From: RGIG5472 sp051867615
GTDB taxonomy: Bacteria > Bacillota > Clostridia > Oscillospirales > Oscillospiraceae
Assembly (NCBI GenBank): GCA_051867615.1
Contig: JBJDYU010000010.1
Location: 1 to 20,938 of the forward strand
Reading direction: 5' to 3'
DNA: 20,938 nucleotides
In this document: positions 1 to 5,597 of the stretch, piece after piece
Layout: every line of letters starts with the position of its first letter
How positions within the stretch are numbered: position 1 is the first letter of the stretch
Notes under the pieces: generated by a model
Databases searched by the model: none
The model's input: the letters and a program-made list of their open reading frames with translations, nothing else
What the model was told of the DNA's origin: nothing
Translations under genes and position numbers: made by a program

Positions 1-161
1 CTTTTTACGGGACACCTCCACCGGCAGAGCCGGTGGTTTCCGTGACCAATGAAGCTGGTGATGATCGCCGCGAACAACGCGACGACCATCACGACATTTT
101 TTCTGATAAATGCAGTGATCTGCTCAGCGAAGCGATCCGCTTTTGTGCTTTGATGGCTCAT
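1..161 (-). pseudogene. 5' fragment of an SLC13/ArsB-like anion permease, cut at the left edge
   Basis: The frame opens with ATG at 161 and runs off the window. Its first ~37 residues (MSHQSTKADRFAEQ, then IRKNVVMVVALFAA) resemble the cytoplasmic start and first membrane helix of SLC13/ArsB-type anion permeases of Clostridia, which continue with a Phe-x-x-Pro-Pro-Asp turn. Here the similarity stops after ITSFI at about position 47, and the frame continues as a Cys/Arg-rich stretch through an 8-bp perfect hairpin (18-25 with 29-36, loop AGA). I infer that the gene is broken by a rearrangement. The family call rests on one short segment from memory. If the frame recovers left of position 1, it could be a diverged intact gene. 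Confidence 0.4.
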
Positions 162-167
162 AGAGAC

Positions 168-305
168 TTACAGCCTCTCTTTCTCTGAAACCCGCTTCTC
201 GTTGATGCCGTTGCGGATGATCTGTTTCACGTGTTGGGGAATGATGATTTCCTCCGGCGAAGAGCGGCCCAGGAATCCCTCCTCTATTGAGCAGCCGGTC
301 AATCC
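168..305 (-). pseudogene. Decayed small ORF upstream of the permease fragment
   Basis: An open frame bounded by TGA (306-308) and TAA (168-170) reads ...SSPEEIIIPQHVKQIIRNG..., ending seven bases before the permease ATG. It has a protein-like mix of residues but no clear ATG, GTG or TTG start with a ribosome site. An AGAGGAGGG sequence precedes a CTG in frame, and an ATG at 309 lies in another frame. It may be the C-terminal relic of a gene once co-transcribed with the permease, or a frameshifted small gene. I do not recognise the family. Confidence 0.25.
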
Positions 306-326
306 TCATCCCAATCAGGACGTTTT

Positions 327-356
327 ATTATATATCCCAGCCTATTTCTATTGCAA
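327..356 (-). promoter_or_regulatory. Sigma-A-type promoter facing the permease fragment
   Basis: On the minus strand TTGCAA (351-356) is followed by an 18-base spacer and a perfect TATAAT (327-332). It would start transcription near 320 and read into the decayed ORF and the permease fragment, so this end may once have been an expressed operon. Confidence 0.5.
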
Positions 357-583
357 GAAGAAACGATAATTTTGTCAAAGCGCAGACGGCAGAATAACCT
401 TCTGCTTTCAGGACGGGGCAGAAAACGAGTTTGGGCCTGAATAAGCCCCCTTTCATAGCAGCAAAAGCGGTCATATTGACAGCAGAAACATCTCAAAACA
501 GCAAAGACTACACTCCCCCACAGGATCACGCAATGTCACACATTCTCCTAAAGGGTTGTTCACTCGTGTTCAAATTCCATTTT

Positions 584-613
584 CGCCGGCAGTGTATCTG
601 CCGGCGGTTTTTT
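584..613 (+). terminator. Intrinsic-terminator-like hairpin on the plus strand
   Basis: A GC-rich stem (CGCCGGCAG, 584-592, with CTGCCGGCG, 598-606) with loop TGTAT is followed by G and six T (608-613), a textbook intrinsic terminator. No convincing plus-strand gene lies before it, so it may end a transcript from a gene lost in rearrangement, or shield the convergent small gene at 661-795. Confidence 0.55.
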
Positions 614-627
614 CTGGTATCTGGCAT

Positions 628-662
628 AAAAAACACCTCGCAGAAATGCTCTGCAAGGTGTT
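628..662 (-). terminator. Terminator of the 44-residue SHOCT-like gene
   Basis: Read on the minus strand, AACACCT pairs with AGGTGTT around inner CAGA/TCTG pairs, and a run of T follows (plus-strand A run 628-633). The hairpin overlaps the stop codon, so transcription ends directly after the small gene. In related elements a recombinase gene normally follows there. Confidence 0.65.
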
Positions 663-795
663 ATGTACGGTCCTTTACGATTCTGACCTTGGCCTCCTCA
701 TAGGTCTCTCTGGAGAGAAGTCCCTGATCGAAGATCCTCTGGTTAATTTGCAGCATCAGTTCTTGCTTAAGGTCTAATGGCAGCGTCTGCTCCAT
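661..795 (-). CDS. SHOCT-like 44-residue protein of serine-recombinase elements
   Basis: The ATG at 795 has an AAAGGTGG ribosome site about eight bases upstream. The 44 residues begin MEQTLPLDLKQELMLQINQ and go on with ...LLSRETYEEAKVRIV. This short helical pattern (a dimer-like helix, then 'G-L-[LI]-[ST]-x-E-x-Y-E-x-A-K') is that of the SHOCT-like proteins found directly before large serine recombinase genes in mobile elements of gut Clostridia. Its molecular role is not established. No recombinase follows: a terminator closes the gene at once. I read it as a surviving accessory gene of a degraded or rearranged element. The family match is from memory; the ORF with its ribosome site and terminator is seen directly. 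Confidence 0.6.
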   Translation of the reverse strand: MEQTLPLDLKQELMLQINQRIFDQGLLSRETYEEAKVRIVKDRT

Positions 796-1059
796 GAAGC
801 ATTCCACCTTTCAATCCAAGGTATGCCGCCGATTGCTCTGATATGCCTGAATCTCCAGATCAGGCGGTTACCGGATGGTTTGCTGCTGCGTAATTGGAAC
901 ATTAAACTTTTATTTTAGAACATCAGTCAGGAGGGTTCTGCATGAGCGATCCGTCCGGGTATGCGCCTTCCGCTTATCGCACGATACCCCCAATCGGAGG
1001 TATTGAAATGCGCTTTTGCTCCTCTAATGGTCATGATTCAAAAAAATCAGACATTGCTC

Positions 1060-1088
1060 TTGACATTCACGCAAAAAGAGGGCACAAT
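1060..1088 (+). promoter_or_regulatory. Sigma-A promoter of the riboswitch-exchanger unit
   Basis: A perfect TTGACA (1060-1065), a 17-base spacer and CACAAT (1083-1088; AATAAT overlaps it) place the transcription start near 1095, immediately before the riboswitch aptamer. That position fits a leader RNA that carries the aptamer from its first bases. Confidence 0.65.
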
Positions 1089-1098
1089 AATAAAACAA

Positions 1099-1200
1099 AT
1101 TACCCGTGGGGGAGTAGCAGGCGTCTTATTTGACGCAGCAAGTCAACATACCGACTATTTTGGTCTGGCTTGCTTCAAATTGCGAGACTCATGTATAACC
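1099..1200 (+). promoter_or_regulatory. yybP-ykoY (manganese) riboswitch aptamer
   Basis: The leader holds the three diagnostic blocks of the yybP-ykoY class in order: GGGGAGTAGC (1109-1118), a GTCAACATAC block (1142-1151) and GCGAGACT (1182-1189). The outer helix can form between TTACCCGTG (1100-1108) and CATGTATAA (1190-1198). A GCGTC/GACGC hairpin lies at 1121-1135. The AGCAAG...CTTGCT arms (1137-1142 with 1168-1173) enclose the CAACATA loop and an inner CCGAC/GTCTGG stem. This class senses Mn2+ and usually turns on metal exporters when Mn2+ is high. Its place between a promoter and a cation-exchanger gene, ~100 bases before the start codon, agrees with that role. Confidence 0.85.
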
Positions 1201-1216
1201 GTGAAAGTTATACATG
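1190..1216 (+). promoter_or_regulatory. Alternative hairpin competing with riboswitch P1
   Basis: CATGTATAAC (1190-1199) is perfectly complementary to GTTATACATG (1207-1216), with a seven-base loop. Its 5' arm is the same sequence that closes the aptamer's outer helix, so the two pairings exclude each other. This is the expected layout of a ligand-controlled switch. How it is coupled to the terminator downstream is inferred, not seen. Confidence 0.6.
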
Positions 1217-1239
1217 CAGTCAAGCGCTTTTGCTTTTTT

Positions 1240-1278
1240 GACCCAAGTATGGCTTTTGCGGCTGTGCTTGGGTCTTTT
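1240..1278 (+). terminator. Leader terminator of the Mn2+ riboswitch unit
   Basis: GACCCAAG (1240-1247) pairs with CTTGGGTC (1267-1274), followed by TTTT and G-T-T. It lies between the aptamer and the ribosome site of the exchanger gene. An intrinsic terminator in this position indicates control of transcript elongation rather than of translation. Confidence 0.65.
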
Positions 1279-1305
1279 GTTACTCAAAAGCTGGAGGATA
1301 TTCCT

Positions 1306-2268
1306 ATGGATTTATTTTTACCAATGATTCTGTTTGTGTTAGGTGTCATTCTGGTGGTTAAGGGCGGCGACTTTTTTGTGGACGCCGCCTCATGGATCGC
1401 AGAACGAAGCGGCATACCAAAAATTATTATCGGAGCTACCATTGTCAGCCTCGCAACCACAATGCCTGAGCTGCTGGTTTCGGTCATGGCGGCAGTGGAT
1501 GGCAAAGTTGATATGTCCATAGGCAACGCTGTTGGAAGTGTTACAGCAAATATCGGATTGATTATGGCTATGGCGCTCATTTGTATGCCCGGTGTCATTC
1601 AAAGACGCAACTATCTCTTTAAGTCAATTTTGATGGTCGCTGCAGCAGCGCTTATAACGGTCTGCGGCATAACGGGCGCAGTAAGTTTGCCAATCTCGGT
1701 CATATTGGTGCTGGTTTTCGCAGTCTTCATGTATGAAAACGTTCATGAAGCGCGAAAGAATATAGCTGCCAGGAAGTCTGAAAACGAGGAAACAGTTCCT
1801 GCTTCACGAAAAATACTGATCACCAATATCGCAAAATTTTTTATTGGCGCTCTATGTATCGTTGTTGGCTCCCAGCTTTTGGTGGATAACGGAAGCACAC
1901 TGGCACGGTTAGTCGGTGTGCCGGAGCGTGTAATCGGCGTAACGCTTATCGCGGTCGGAACATCACTGCCTGAGCTGATCACCACAATAACCGCCATAGT
2001 CAAGAAGCAATCCTCGCTGTCTATCGGCAATATATTGGGAGCGAACATTATTGATTTGACGCTGATCATGCCTTTGTCGGCGCTGATTTCAAGGCAGGCC
2101 CTCCCTGTCTCATCTGCGTTAGCGCGGATCGACTTACCTGTTTGCCTGATCGTTAGTTTGATCGCTGTTGTCCCGGCCATGATTCGCTCCAGGTTCAGCC
2201 GCTGGCAAGGTATCGTTCTTCTATCTGCATATGCGATATACATTGTGTTTACCTGCATGGCCGTTTAA
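1306..2268 (+). CDS. CaCA-family cation exchanger (YrbG-like), probable Mn2+/Ca2+ exporter
   Basis: The start is the ATG at 1306, seven bases after GGAGGA; the longer open frame upstream is riboswitch leader. The 320 residues are mostly membrane helices with the twin alpha-repeats of Ca2+/cation antiporters. Repeat 1 (residues ~43-88) reads GATIVSLATTMPELLVS... then GNAVGSVTANIG. Repeat 2 (~211-256) reads GVTLIAVGTSLPELITT... then GNILGANIIDLT. The Glu of each PEL and the polar residues of the GN.xG motifs form the ion site in this family. A charged cytoplasmic loop (~145-170) separates the halves. Control by a Mn2+ riboswitch suggests that manganese export is the physiological role, although the family's best-known substrates are Ca2+/Na+/H+. 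The gene is AT-richer than the genes to its right and sits alone, which fits accessory DNA. Confidence 0.85.
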   Translation: MDLFLPMILFVLGVILVVKGGDFFVDAASWIAERSGIPKIIIGATIVSLATTMPELLVSVMAAVDGKVDMSIGNAVGSVTANIGLIMAMALICMPGVIQRRNYLFKSILMVAAAALITVCGITGAVSLPISVILVLVFAVFMYENVHEARKNIAARKSENEETVPASRKILITNIAKFFIGALCIVVGSQLLVDNGSTLARLVGVPERVIGVTLIAVGTSLPELITTITAIVKKQSSLSIGNILGANIIDLTLIMPLSALISRQALPVSSALARIDLPVCLIVSLIAVVPAMIRSRFSRWQGIVLLSAYAIYIVFTCMAV

Positions 2269-2329
2269 GAGCGTTCAGAGATCCATATCGGTTTTATAAT
2301 CTTTCGTGTAACAAAATATAACAGAGGAA

Positions 2330-2352
2330 TACGGACAATTCCGCTGTCCGTA
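2330..2352. repeat. 8-bp inverted repeat
   Basis: TACGGACA (2330-2337) is repeated in inverted form as TGTCCGTA (2345-2352), around a seven-base loop. It lies directly beside the strong terminator hairpin and within the accessory tail fused to spoIVA. It could be part of a compound terminator or a protein-binding site near an element end. Confidence 0.4.
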
Positions 2353-2353
2353 C

Positions 2354-2391
2354 AAAAGGACCTCCTGAACCGCTTTGGTTCGGGAGGTCCT
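2354..2391 (-). terminator. Strong terminator in the foreign tail after spoIVA
   Basis: On the minus strand AGGACCTCC pairs with GGAGGTCCT, and the stem continues through a wobble pair and GAACC/GGTTC (2357-2391, about 15 pairs, five-base loop). TTTT (plus-strand A run 2354-2357) follows on the minus strand. It lies ~55 bases after the TAG of the remnant frame at 2446-2448, so it probably ended that gene originally. It is now inside the fused spoIVA frame, which reads on to 2294. Confidence 0.65.
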
Positions 2392-2445
2392 GCTTTCGTT
2401 CCTGTTTTGCGAACATCCGGCTATCCCCTGCAGCGCTTTTTGCGC

Positions 2446-2527
2446 CTATACCATGACATAGATATCGACGGAGAATGCGCGGCTGTTCTGTCTGCTGACT
2501 GCTTCTATACTTCTGTTTGATGCTTTC
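2446..2527 (-). pseudogene. Possible 3' remnant of a second gene at the spoIVA junction
   Basis: In a frame different from the spoIVA fusion, minus-strand codons from the junction read ...SIEAVSRQNSRAF then VDIYVMV and stop at TAG (2446-2448), followed by a terminator. The tail of a hydrophobic beta strand ending at a stop with a terminator just beyond looks like a genuine protein C-terminus, perhaps of a mobile-element gene. I cannot name the family; 26 codons can also arise by chance. Confidence 0.3.
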
Positions 2528-2540
2528 CATATGTATGGAA
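2525..2540. other. Near-palindrome at the spoIVA breakpoint, candidate attachment core
   Basis: TTCCATA (2525-2531) and TATGGAA (2534-2540) form 7-bp inverted arms around a central TG. The last codon of recognisable spoIVA (2528-2530) lies inside it. Serine integrase sites have imperfect dyad symmetry around a central dinucleotide, so this is a reasonable crossover candidate, but without the other junction it cannot be confirmed. Confidence 0.3.
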
Positions 2541-3767
2541 GGGGCGCTGGCCCGCAGGCGCACACCGTACCGCCCGCCCTGCTTCATGATCTCCGGCTCC
2601 TCCAGCTTCAGCTCGTCGAGCCCGGGTACCACGATGCCGTAGCCCGTCTCCCGCACATCCCGCAGCGCGGTCCTGACCTTGTCATACTCCGCCTTCACCC
2701 CGGCCAGCTCCGTCAACAGCGTCATCAGGTCGCCGTCGTCCGTGATATGGAAGCCGGACTGTTCGCTGAGCGTGGCGTAGAACAGCTGCCGCGGCAGCGT
2801 CAGGACGAGTGAGCCTACCCCGCTGTCCGGGCGAAGCTCCCGTATCTCACAGCGCTCCACGCCCTCGCTCTCCCCCAGCCGCCGGGACAGCTCCTCCACC
2901 TCCCTGAGGTGGCTCAGCTGCTCCGCCGAGGAGCGGATCGTCTCAAACAGGGCGGTCTTGATGCCGTGGCTGCTTTGCAGCGCGTCCACCCAGGGCGGCA
3001 GGAAAACGTCCAGCTCCACCAGCGGGAACTCATACAGCACCGCCTTGAGGATCTCCTCCACCTCGCCGTCCGAGAGGGTCAGGCAGTTCACCGGCAGGCA
3101 GCGCACGCCGTGCCGCGCCGCGATATCCGCCGCGATGGCCCGCGTCCGCTCATCCGCCGGGTGCGCGGAGTTCAGCAGCACCACAAAGGGCTTTTGCAGC
3201 TCCTTCAGCTCCCGGATGACCCGCTCCTCCGCCGGGATGTAATCCTCCCGCGCCAGCTCCGTCACGCTGCCGTCCGTAGTGACCACCACGCCGATGGTGG
3301 AATGCTCCCGGATGACCTTGCGCGTGCCGATCTCCGCCGCCTCCGTCATGGGGATCTCATGGTCGAACCAGGGCGTGGTCACCATACGGGGCATCTCCTC
3401 CTCCGTGTGGCCCAGGGCGCCGCTCACGAGATAGCCCACGCAGTCGATCATACGCACCGAGCAGACGCCGCCGTCCCCGAGGGAGATCTCCACCGCCTCC
3501 TCCGGGACGAATTTCGGCTCCGCCGTCATGATGGTACGGCCGCTGCCGCTCTGCGGCAGCTCATCCTTGGCCCGCTCCCGGCGGTAGACGTTTTCGATGT
3601 TCGGGATCACCTGGCTCTCCATGAAGCGCTTGATGAAGGTGGATTTTCCGGTGCGCACCGGTCCCACCACGCCGATGTAGATATCCCCTGCCGTACGGTT
3701 TGCGATGTCCTGATAGATACTGGTCGTTGTCATGTGCTTTTCTCCTCCCGCAGTTCTCGTTTGTACA

Positions 3768-3795
3768 AGGGTATGAGAGAGCGGGAGGAAATATG
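3768..3795 (-). promoter_or_regulatory. Sigma-E promoter of spoIVA
   Basis: On the minus strand CATATT (3790-3795) is followed by a 14-base spacer and CATACCCT (3768-3775). This matches the sigma-E pattern (ATATT-type -35, CATAC-type -10) with the correct spacing, ~35 bases before the start codon. spoIVA is a classical sigma-E gene expressed in the mother cell. Confidence 0.75.
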
Positions 3796-3842
3796 AGCCG
3801 TTTTCCGCCCGCAGAAACGGAAATCCGGGACGCGCAGGCGGC

Positions 3843-3884
3843 AAAACGAAAGCGCCGCAGGGCTGTACGCAGCCCTGCGGCGCT
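3843..3884 (-). terminator. Terminator of sipL
   Basis: A perfect 14-bp stem (AGCGCCGCAGGGCT, 3851-3864, with its complement at 3871-3884) with a six-base loop is followed on the minus strand by TTTCGTTTTG. It lies just after the sipL stop and separates sipL from spoIVA, which therefore relies on its own promoter. Confidence 0.85.
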
Positions 3885-3900
3885 CCTTGGCGCTGCTATA

Positions 3901-5430
3901 TTATGCCCGGCGCTTGGGGATGAGGATGATCCGGTCGCAGGGCAGCTCCTCCTCCGTGGCGCAGCCGTTGGCCGCCAGGATATCCGCCATGGCGGCGTTG
4001 TGGCGCTTGGCGAGGCTCCAGAGGGTCTCGCCCTCCTCCTTGCGCCGCAGCACCAGCGAGGGCATGGCGGAGAGGTCCTTCAAATTCTCCTCCTCGTAGC
4101 GGACGCAGGAGACATAGCCCACCTTCCGCACCCGGCGGCTCTCGGTCTGAAAGTCCACCGGGACGCGGACGGCGATCCCGTCCGCCGTGATGGCGGCGGA
4201 GACCTCCTCGCCGCAGCGCGCCCGGCAGCGCAGCCCCTCTCCCGCGCCCCGGAAGGGCAGGCTCACCTCCCCGTTGCGCTCGGCGGAAAGCACGCGCCCG
4301 TCCTCCCCGAGATAGAGCACCCGCAGGCGCAGCGGCGCGCGCAGCTCCGGCGTCTCCGAGGCATCCATGGCGGGCAGGACCTTGCCGCAGGCGGCGGAGA
4401 CAAAGAGGATGCTCTCCGGGGAAAGCCCTACCTCCAGCGTATCCTGCCAGACCTGACGGCGGACCTGCGGCTCCTCCGCGTCCAGAAAGCTCAGCTCCTG
4501 CCGCTCCGTCTCCATGGCGTAGGCGGTGCTGTAGAGGTCTGAAAGCAGCGTCAGCTCCCGCTTCTCCGTCACGGTCAGCTGCAGCTTACAAAAGAGCGAC
4601 AGGGCTATCTCGCTGCCGCCCTCGTCCGTCACGGACAGCCGCGCCTCCATGCCCGTCAGCTGCAGCGCCGCCTGTACCTTAGCCTCCTGCGGCGCCTCCA
4701 CCTCCGCGATCTGGGAGAAAGGCAGGTCAAAGGAGGCCGTCTCACAGCGTCCGTTCTCATATTTCAGCAAAAACTCCGCAAAGCAATTTCCCTTTACAAC
4801 TACTTTCTTTCCAATCGCTTTGGCTTCGCTGATCTGGCTGTGCTGTCGGGAGAACAAAATAGCGGCCGCCGCGCCCCGGTTCTGGGGAAGCGTCAGCGTG
4901 TCCTCATAGGTAAAGTCTTTTTCCGCCAGCGCCGTTACCGCCGTCACCGTCTCCTGCCGCAGCAGGCTTTCCACGCAGCAGCGCTTTTCCGCGGAAAAGC
5001 CCATGGTGTAGGGCAGCGTCACCCAGCGGTAGCCCATGATATTGGCGCTGAGCCGGCACTGCACCTGCACCTTTCTGGGATTCAGCGTCCGGGCCGTCAG
5101 CTCCTCCGTGAAGACACCGGCCCGGAGGATGCTGCACTCCCGGGGACACTCCTCGATCATGAGAAACGGCAGGGAAAGCTCCAGCGCCTGCACCGACGCG
5201 GATTTCTCCGGTATGTACAGGATGGAGACCTTCACCACGCCGGAAAGCTCCGCCTTCCCGTCCCGCGCCTCGGCGCTGCGCAGAAACACATTTCCCTCCG
5301 TCGCCACGATGCGGGAGATGTCCGGACAGTTGTCCGGCACGATCATCTCCGTGCTCTCCTCCTGGGCCGCGGTGAAATCCGCCGCCATTTCATAGCAGTC
5401 CATGGACTCTTTTTTCAGTTCCAGTTCCAT
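3901..5430 (-). CDS. sipL: SipL, SpoIVA-interacting spore coat basement protein
   Basis: SipL is the clostridial counterpart of SpoVID. It binds SpoIVA and couples the coat to the forespore. The 509 residues begin MELELKKESMDCYEM at 5430 with AGGAGGGG seven bases upstream. The N-terminal two-thirds show the repeated DUF3794/SPOCS pattern of alternating beta strands (ISRIVATEGNVFL..., KAIGKKVVVKGN..., then a third copy near residues 330-440 with RVLYLGEDG). The C-terminus is a LysM domain (residues ~458-508: GETLWSLAKRHN...MADILAANG...IILIPKRRA). In C. difficile the LysM part is the SpoIVA-binding region. It lies between spoVM and spoIVA, as expected for one assembly. It appears intact, with its own sigma-E promoter and terminator. 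Confidence 0.9.
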   Translation of the reverse strand: MELELKKESMDCYEMAADFTAAQEESTEMIVPDNCPDISRIVATEGNVFLRSAEARDGKAELSGVVKVSILYIPEKSASVQALELSLPFLMIEECPRECSILRAGVFTEELTARTLNPRKVQVQCRLSANIMGYRWVTLPYTMGFSAEKRCCVESLLRQETVTAVTALAEKDFTYEDTLTLPQNRGAAAAILFSRQHSQISEAKAIGKKVVVKGNCFAEFLLKYENGRCETASFDLPFSQIAEVEAPQEAKVQAALQLTGMEARLSVTDEGGSEIALSLFCKLQLTVTEKRELTLLSDLYSTAYAMETERQELSFLDAEEPQVRRQVWQDTLEVGLSPESILFVSAACGKVLPAMDASETPELRAPLRLRVLYLGEDGRVLSAERNGEVSLPFRGAGEGLRCRARCGEEVSAAITADGIAVRVPVDFQTESRRVRKVGYVSCVRYEEENLKDLSAMPSLVLRRKEEGETLWSLAKRHNAAMADILAANGCATEEELPCDRIILIPKRRA

Positions 5431-5465
5431 TCTTCGCCCCTCCTGACTGATTTTACGGCTGTCCT

Positions 5466-5493
5466 ACTGTATGAGGAGCAAGGCTTAAATATG
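5466..5493 (-). promoter_or_regulatory. Sigma-E promoter of sipL
   Basis: On the minus strand CATATT (5488-5493) is followed by a 14-base spacer and CATACAGT (5466-5473), a full match to the sigma-E -10 pattern CATACAnT. It sits between the spoVM stop and the sipL start and has the same architecture as the spoIVA promoter, implying co-expression in the mother cell. Confidence 0.85.
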
Positions 5494-5503
5494 TATCTCG
5501 CGT

Positions 5504-5578
5504 TTATTTGTGGATGCCGAACAGACGGCTCAAAAGCCCCCGCAGGGCCCTGGGAGATTTCCAGATCACGACCTTCAC
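5504..5578 (-). CDS. spoVM: SpoVM, 24-residue amphipathic coat-anchoring peptide
   Basis: A GTG start at 5578 with AAAGGAGG eight bases upstream opens a 24-codon gene: MKVVIWKSPRALRG, then LLSRLFGIHK, then TAA. SpoVM of B. subtilis (26 residues) is a single amphipathic helix that recognises the curved forespore membrane and recruits SpoIVA. Aligned without gaps, Met1-Lys2, Lys7, Pro9, Leu12, Gly14 and Gly21 coincide, including the Pro9 needed for curvature sensing. The gene sits 19 bases after a small membrane-protein gene and before sipL and spoIVA. The gene is too short for most gene callers. Alternative: another short basic amphipathic peptide, but position and conserved residues make SpoVM much more likely. 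Confidence 0.85.
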   Translation of the reverse strand: MKVVIWKSPRALRGLLSRLFGIHK

Positions 5579-5597
5579 GTTCTCCGCCTCCTTTCCC

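Larger units (their letters stand above)
309..660. other. Gene-poor, AT-richer stretch
   Basis: No gene can be supported in these ~350 bases. The open frames on both strands (431-703 plus, 299-529 minus) lack ribosome sites and recognisable sequence. The stretch contains the promoter at 327-356 and two terminator-like hairpins. A TTCAAAT sequence at ~569 resembles a tRNA T-loop, but no T-stem or cloverleaf can be built around it. Composition and content suggest a mobile-element relic. Confidence 0.4.
2294..3733 (-). pseudogene. spoIVA: Stage IV sporulation protein A (SpoIVA), C-terminus replaced
   Basis: SpoIVA is the ATPase that polymerises on the forespore surface to form the coat basement layer. 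The ATG at 3733 follows GGAGGAG. Residues 1-402 are typical: Walker A GVVGPVRTGKSTFIKRF, the GRTIMTAEPKFVP segment, Walker B MIDCVGYLVSGALGH, the LNSAHP base motif and the central region up to SAPSIHM. There the family sequence should continue for ~80-90 residues, ending in a Gly-Gly-rich hydrophobic tail that contacts SpoVM. Instead the frame continues 77 codons through AT-richer DNA (ESIKQKYRSSQQ...) containing a terminator hairpin. Length (479 versus ~492) hides the replacement. No SpoIVA tail was found in any frame to the left. The product should bind ATP but probably cannot be localised or assembled normally. Confidence 0.85.

Noticed and set aside
299..529. 76-codon minus-strand frame rich in Cys and Arg
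   Set aside because: No ribosome site, an implausible residue mix, and it overlaps the promoter at 327-356.
565..600. Possible tRNA 3' end (TTCAAAT T-loop-like sequence) as an integration site
   Set aside because: No 5-bp T-stem, acceptor stem or anticodon arm can be built around it; the following bases are a terminator hairpin.
942..1133. 63-codon plus-strand frame with a good AGGAGGG ribosome site
   Set aside because: It overlaps the sigma-A promoter and the riboswitch aptamer of the exchanger gene, and its residues match nothing recognisable. It may be a broken 5' gene end, but not a supported gene.
961..1305. N-terminal extension of the exchanger frame to 435 residues
   Set aside because: The upstream in-frame part lies in the promoter, riboswitch and terminator. 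Homology and a strong ribosome site both start at 1306.
2909..3796. Long plus-strand frame inside spoIVA (also similar frames opposite sipL, ispE, rqcH, mltG and others)
   Set aside because: These are antisense shadows of GC-rich genes: His, Arg and Gln-rich translations without homology or ribosome sites.
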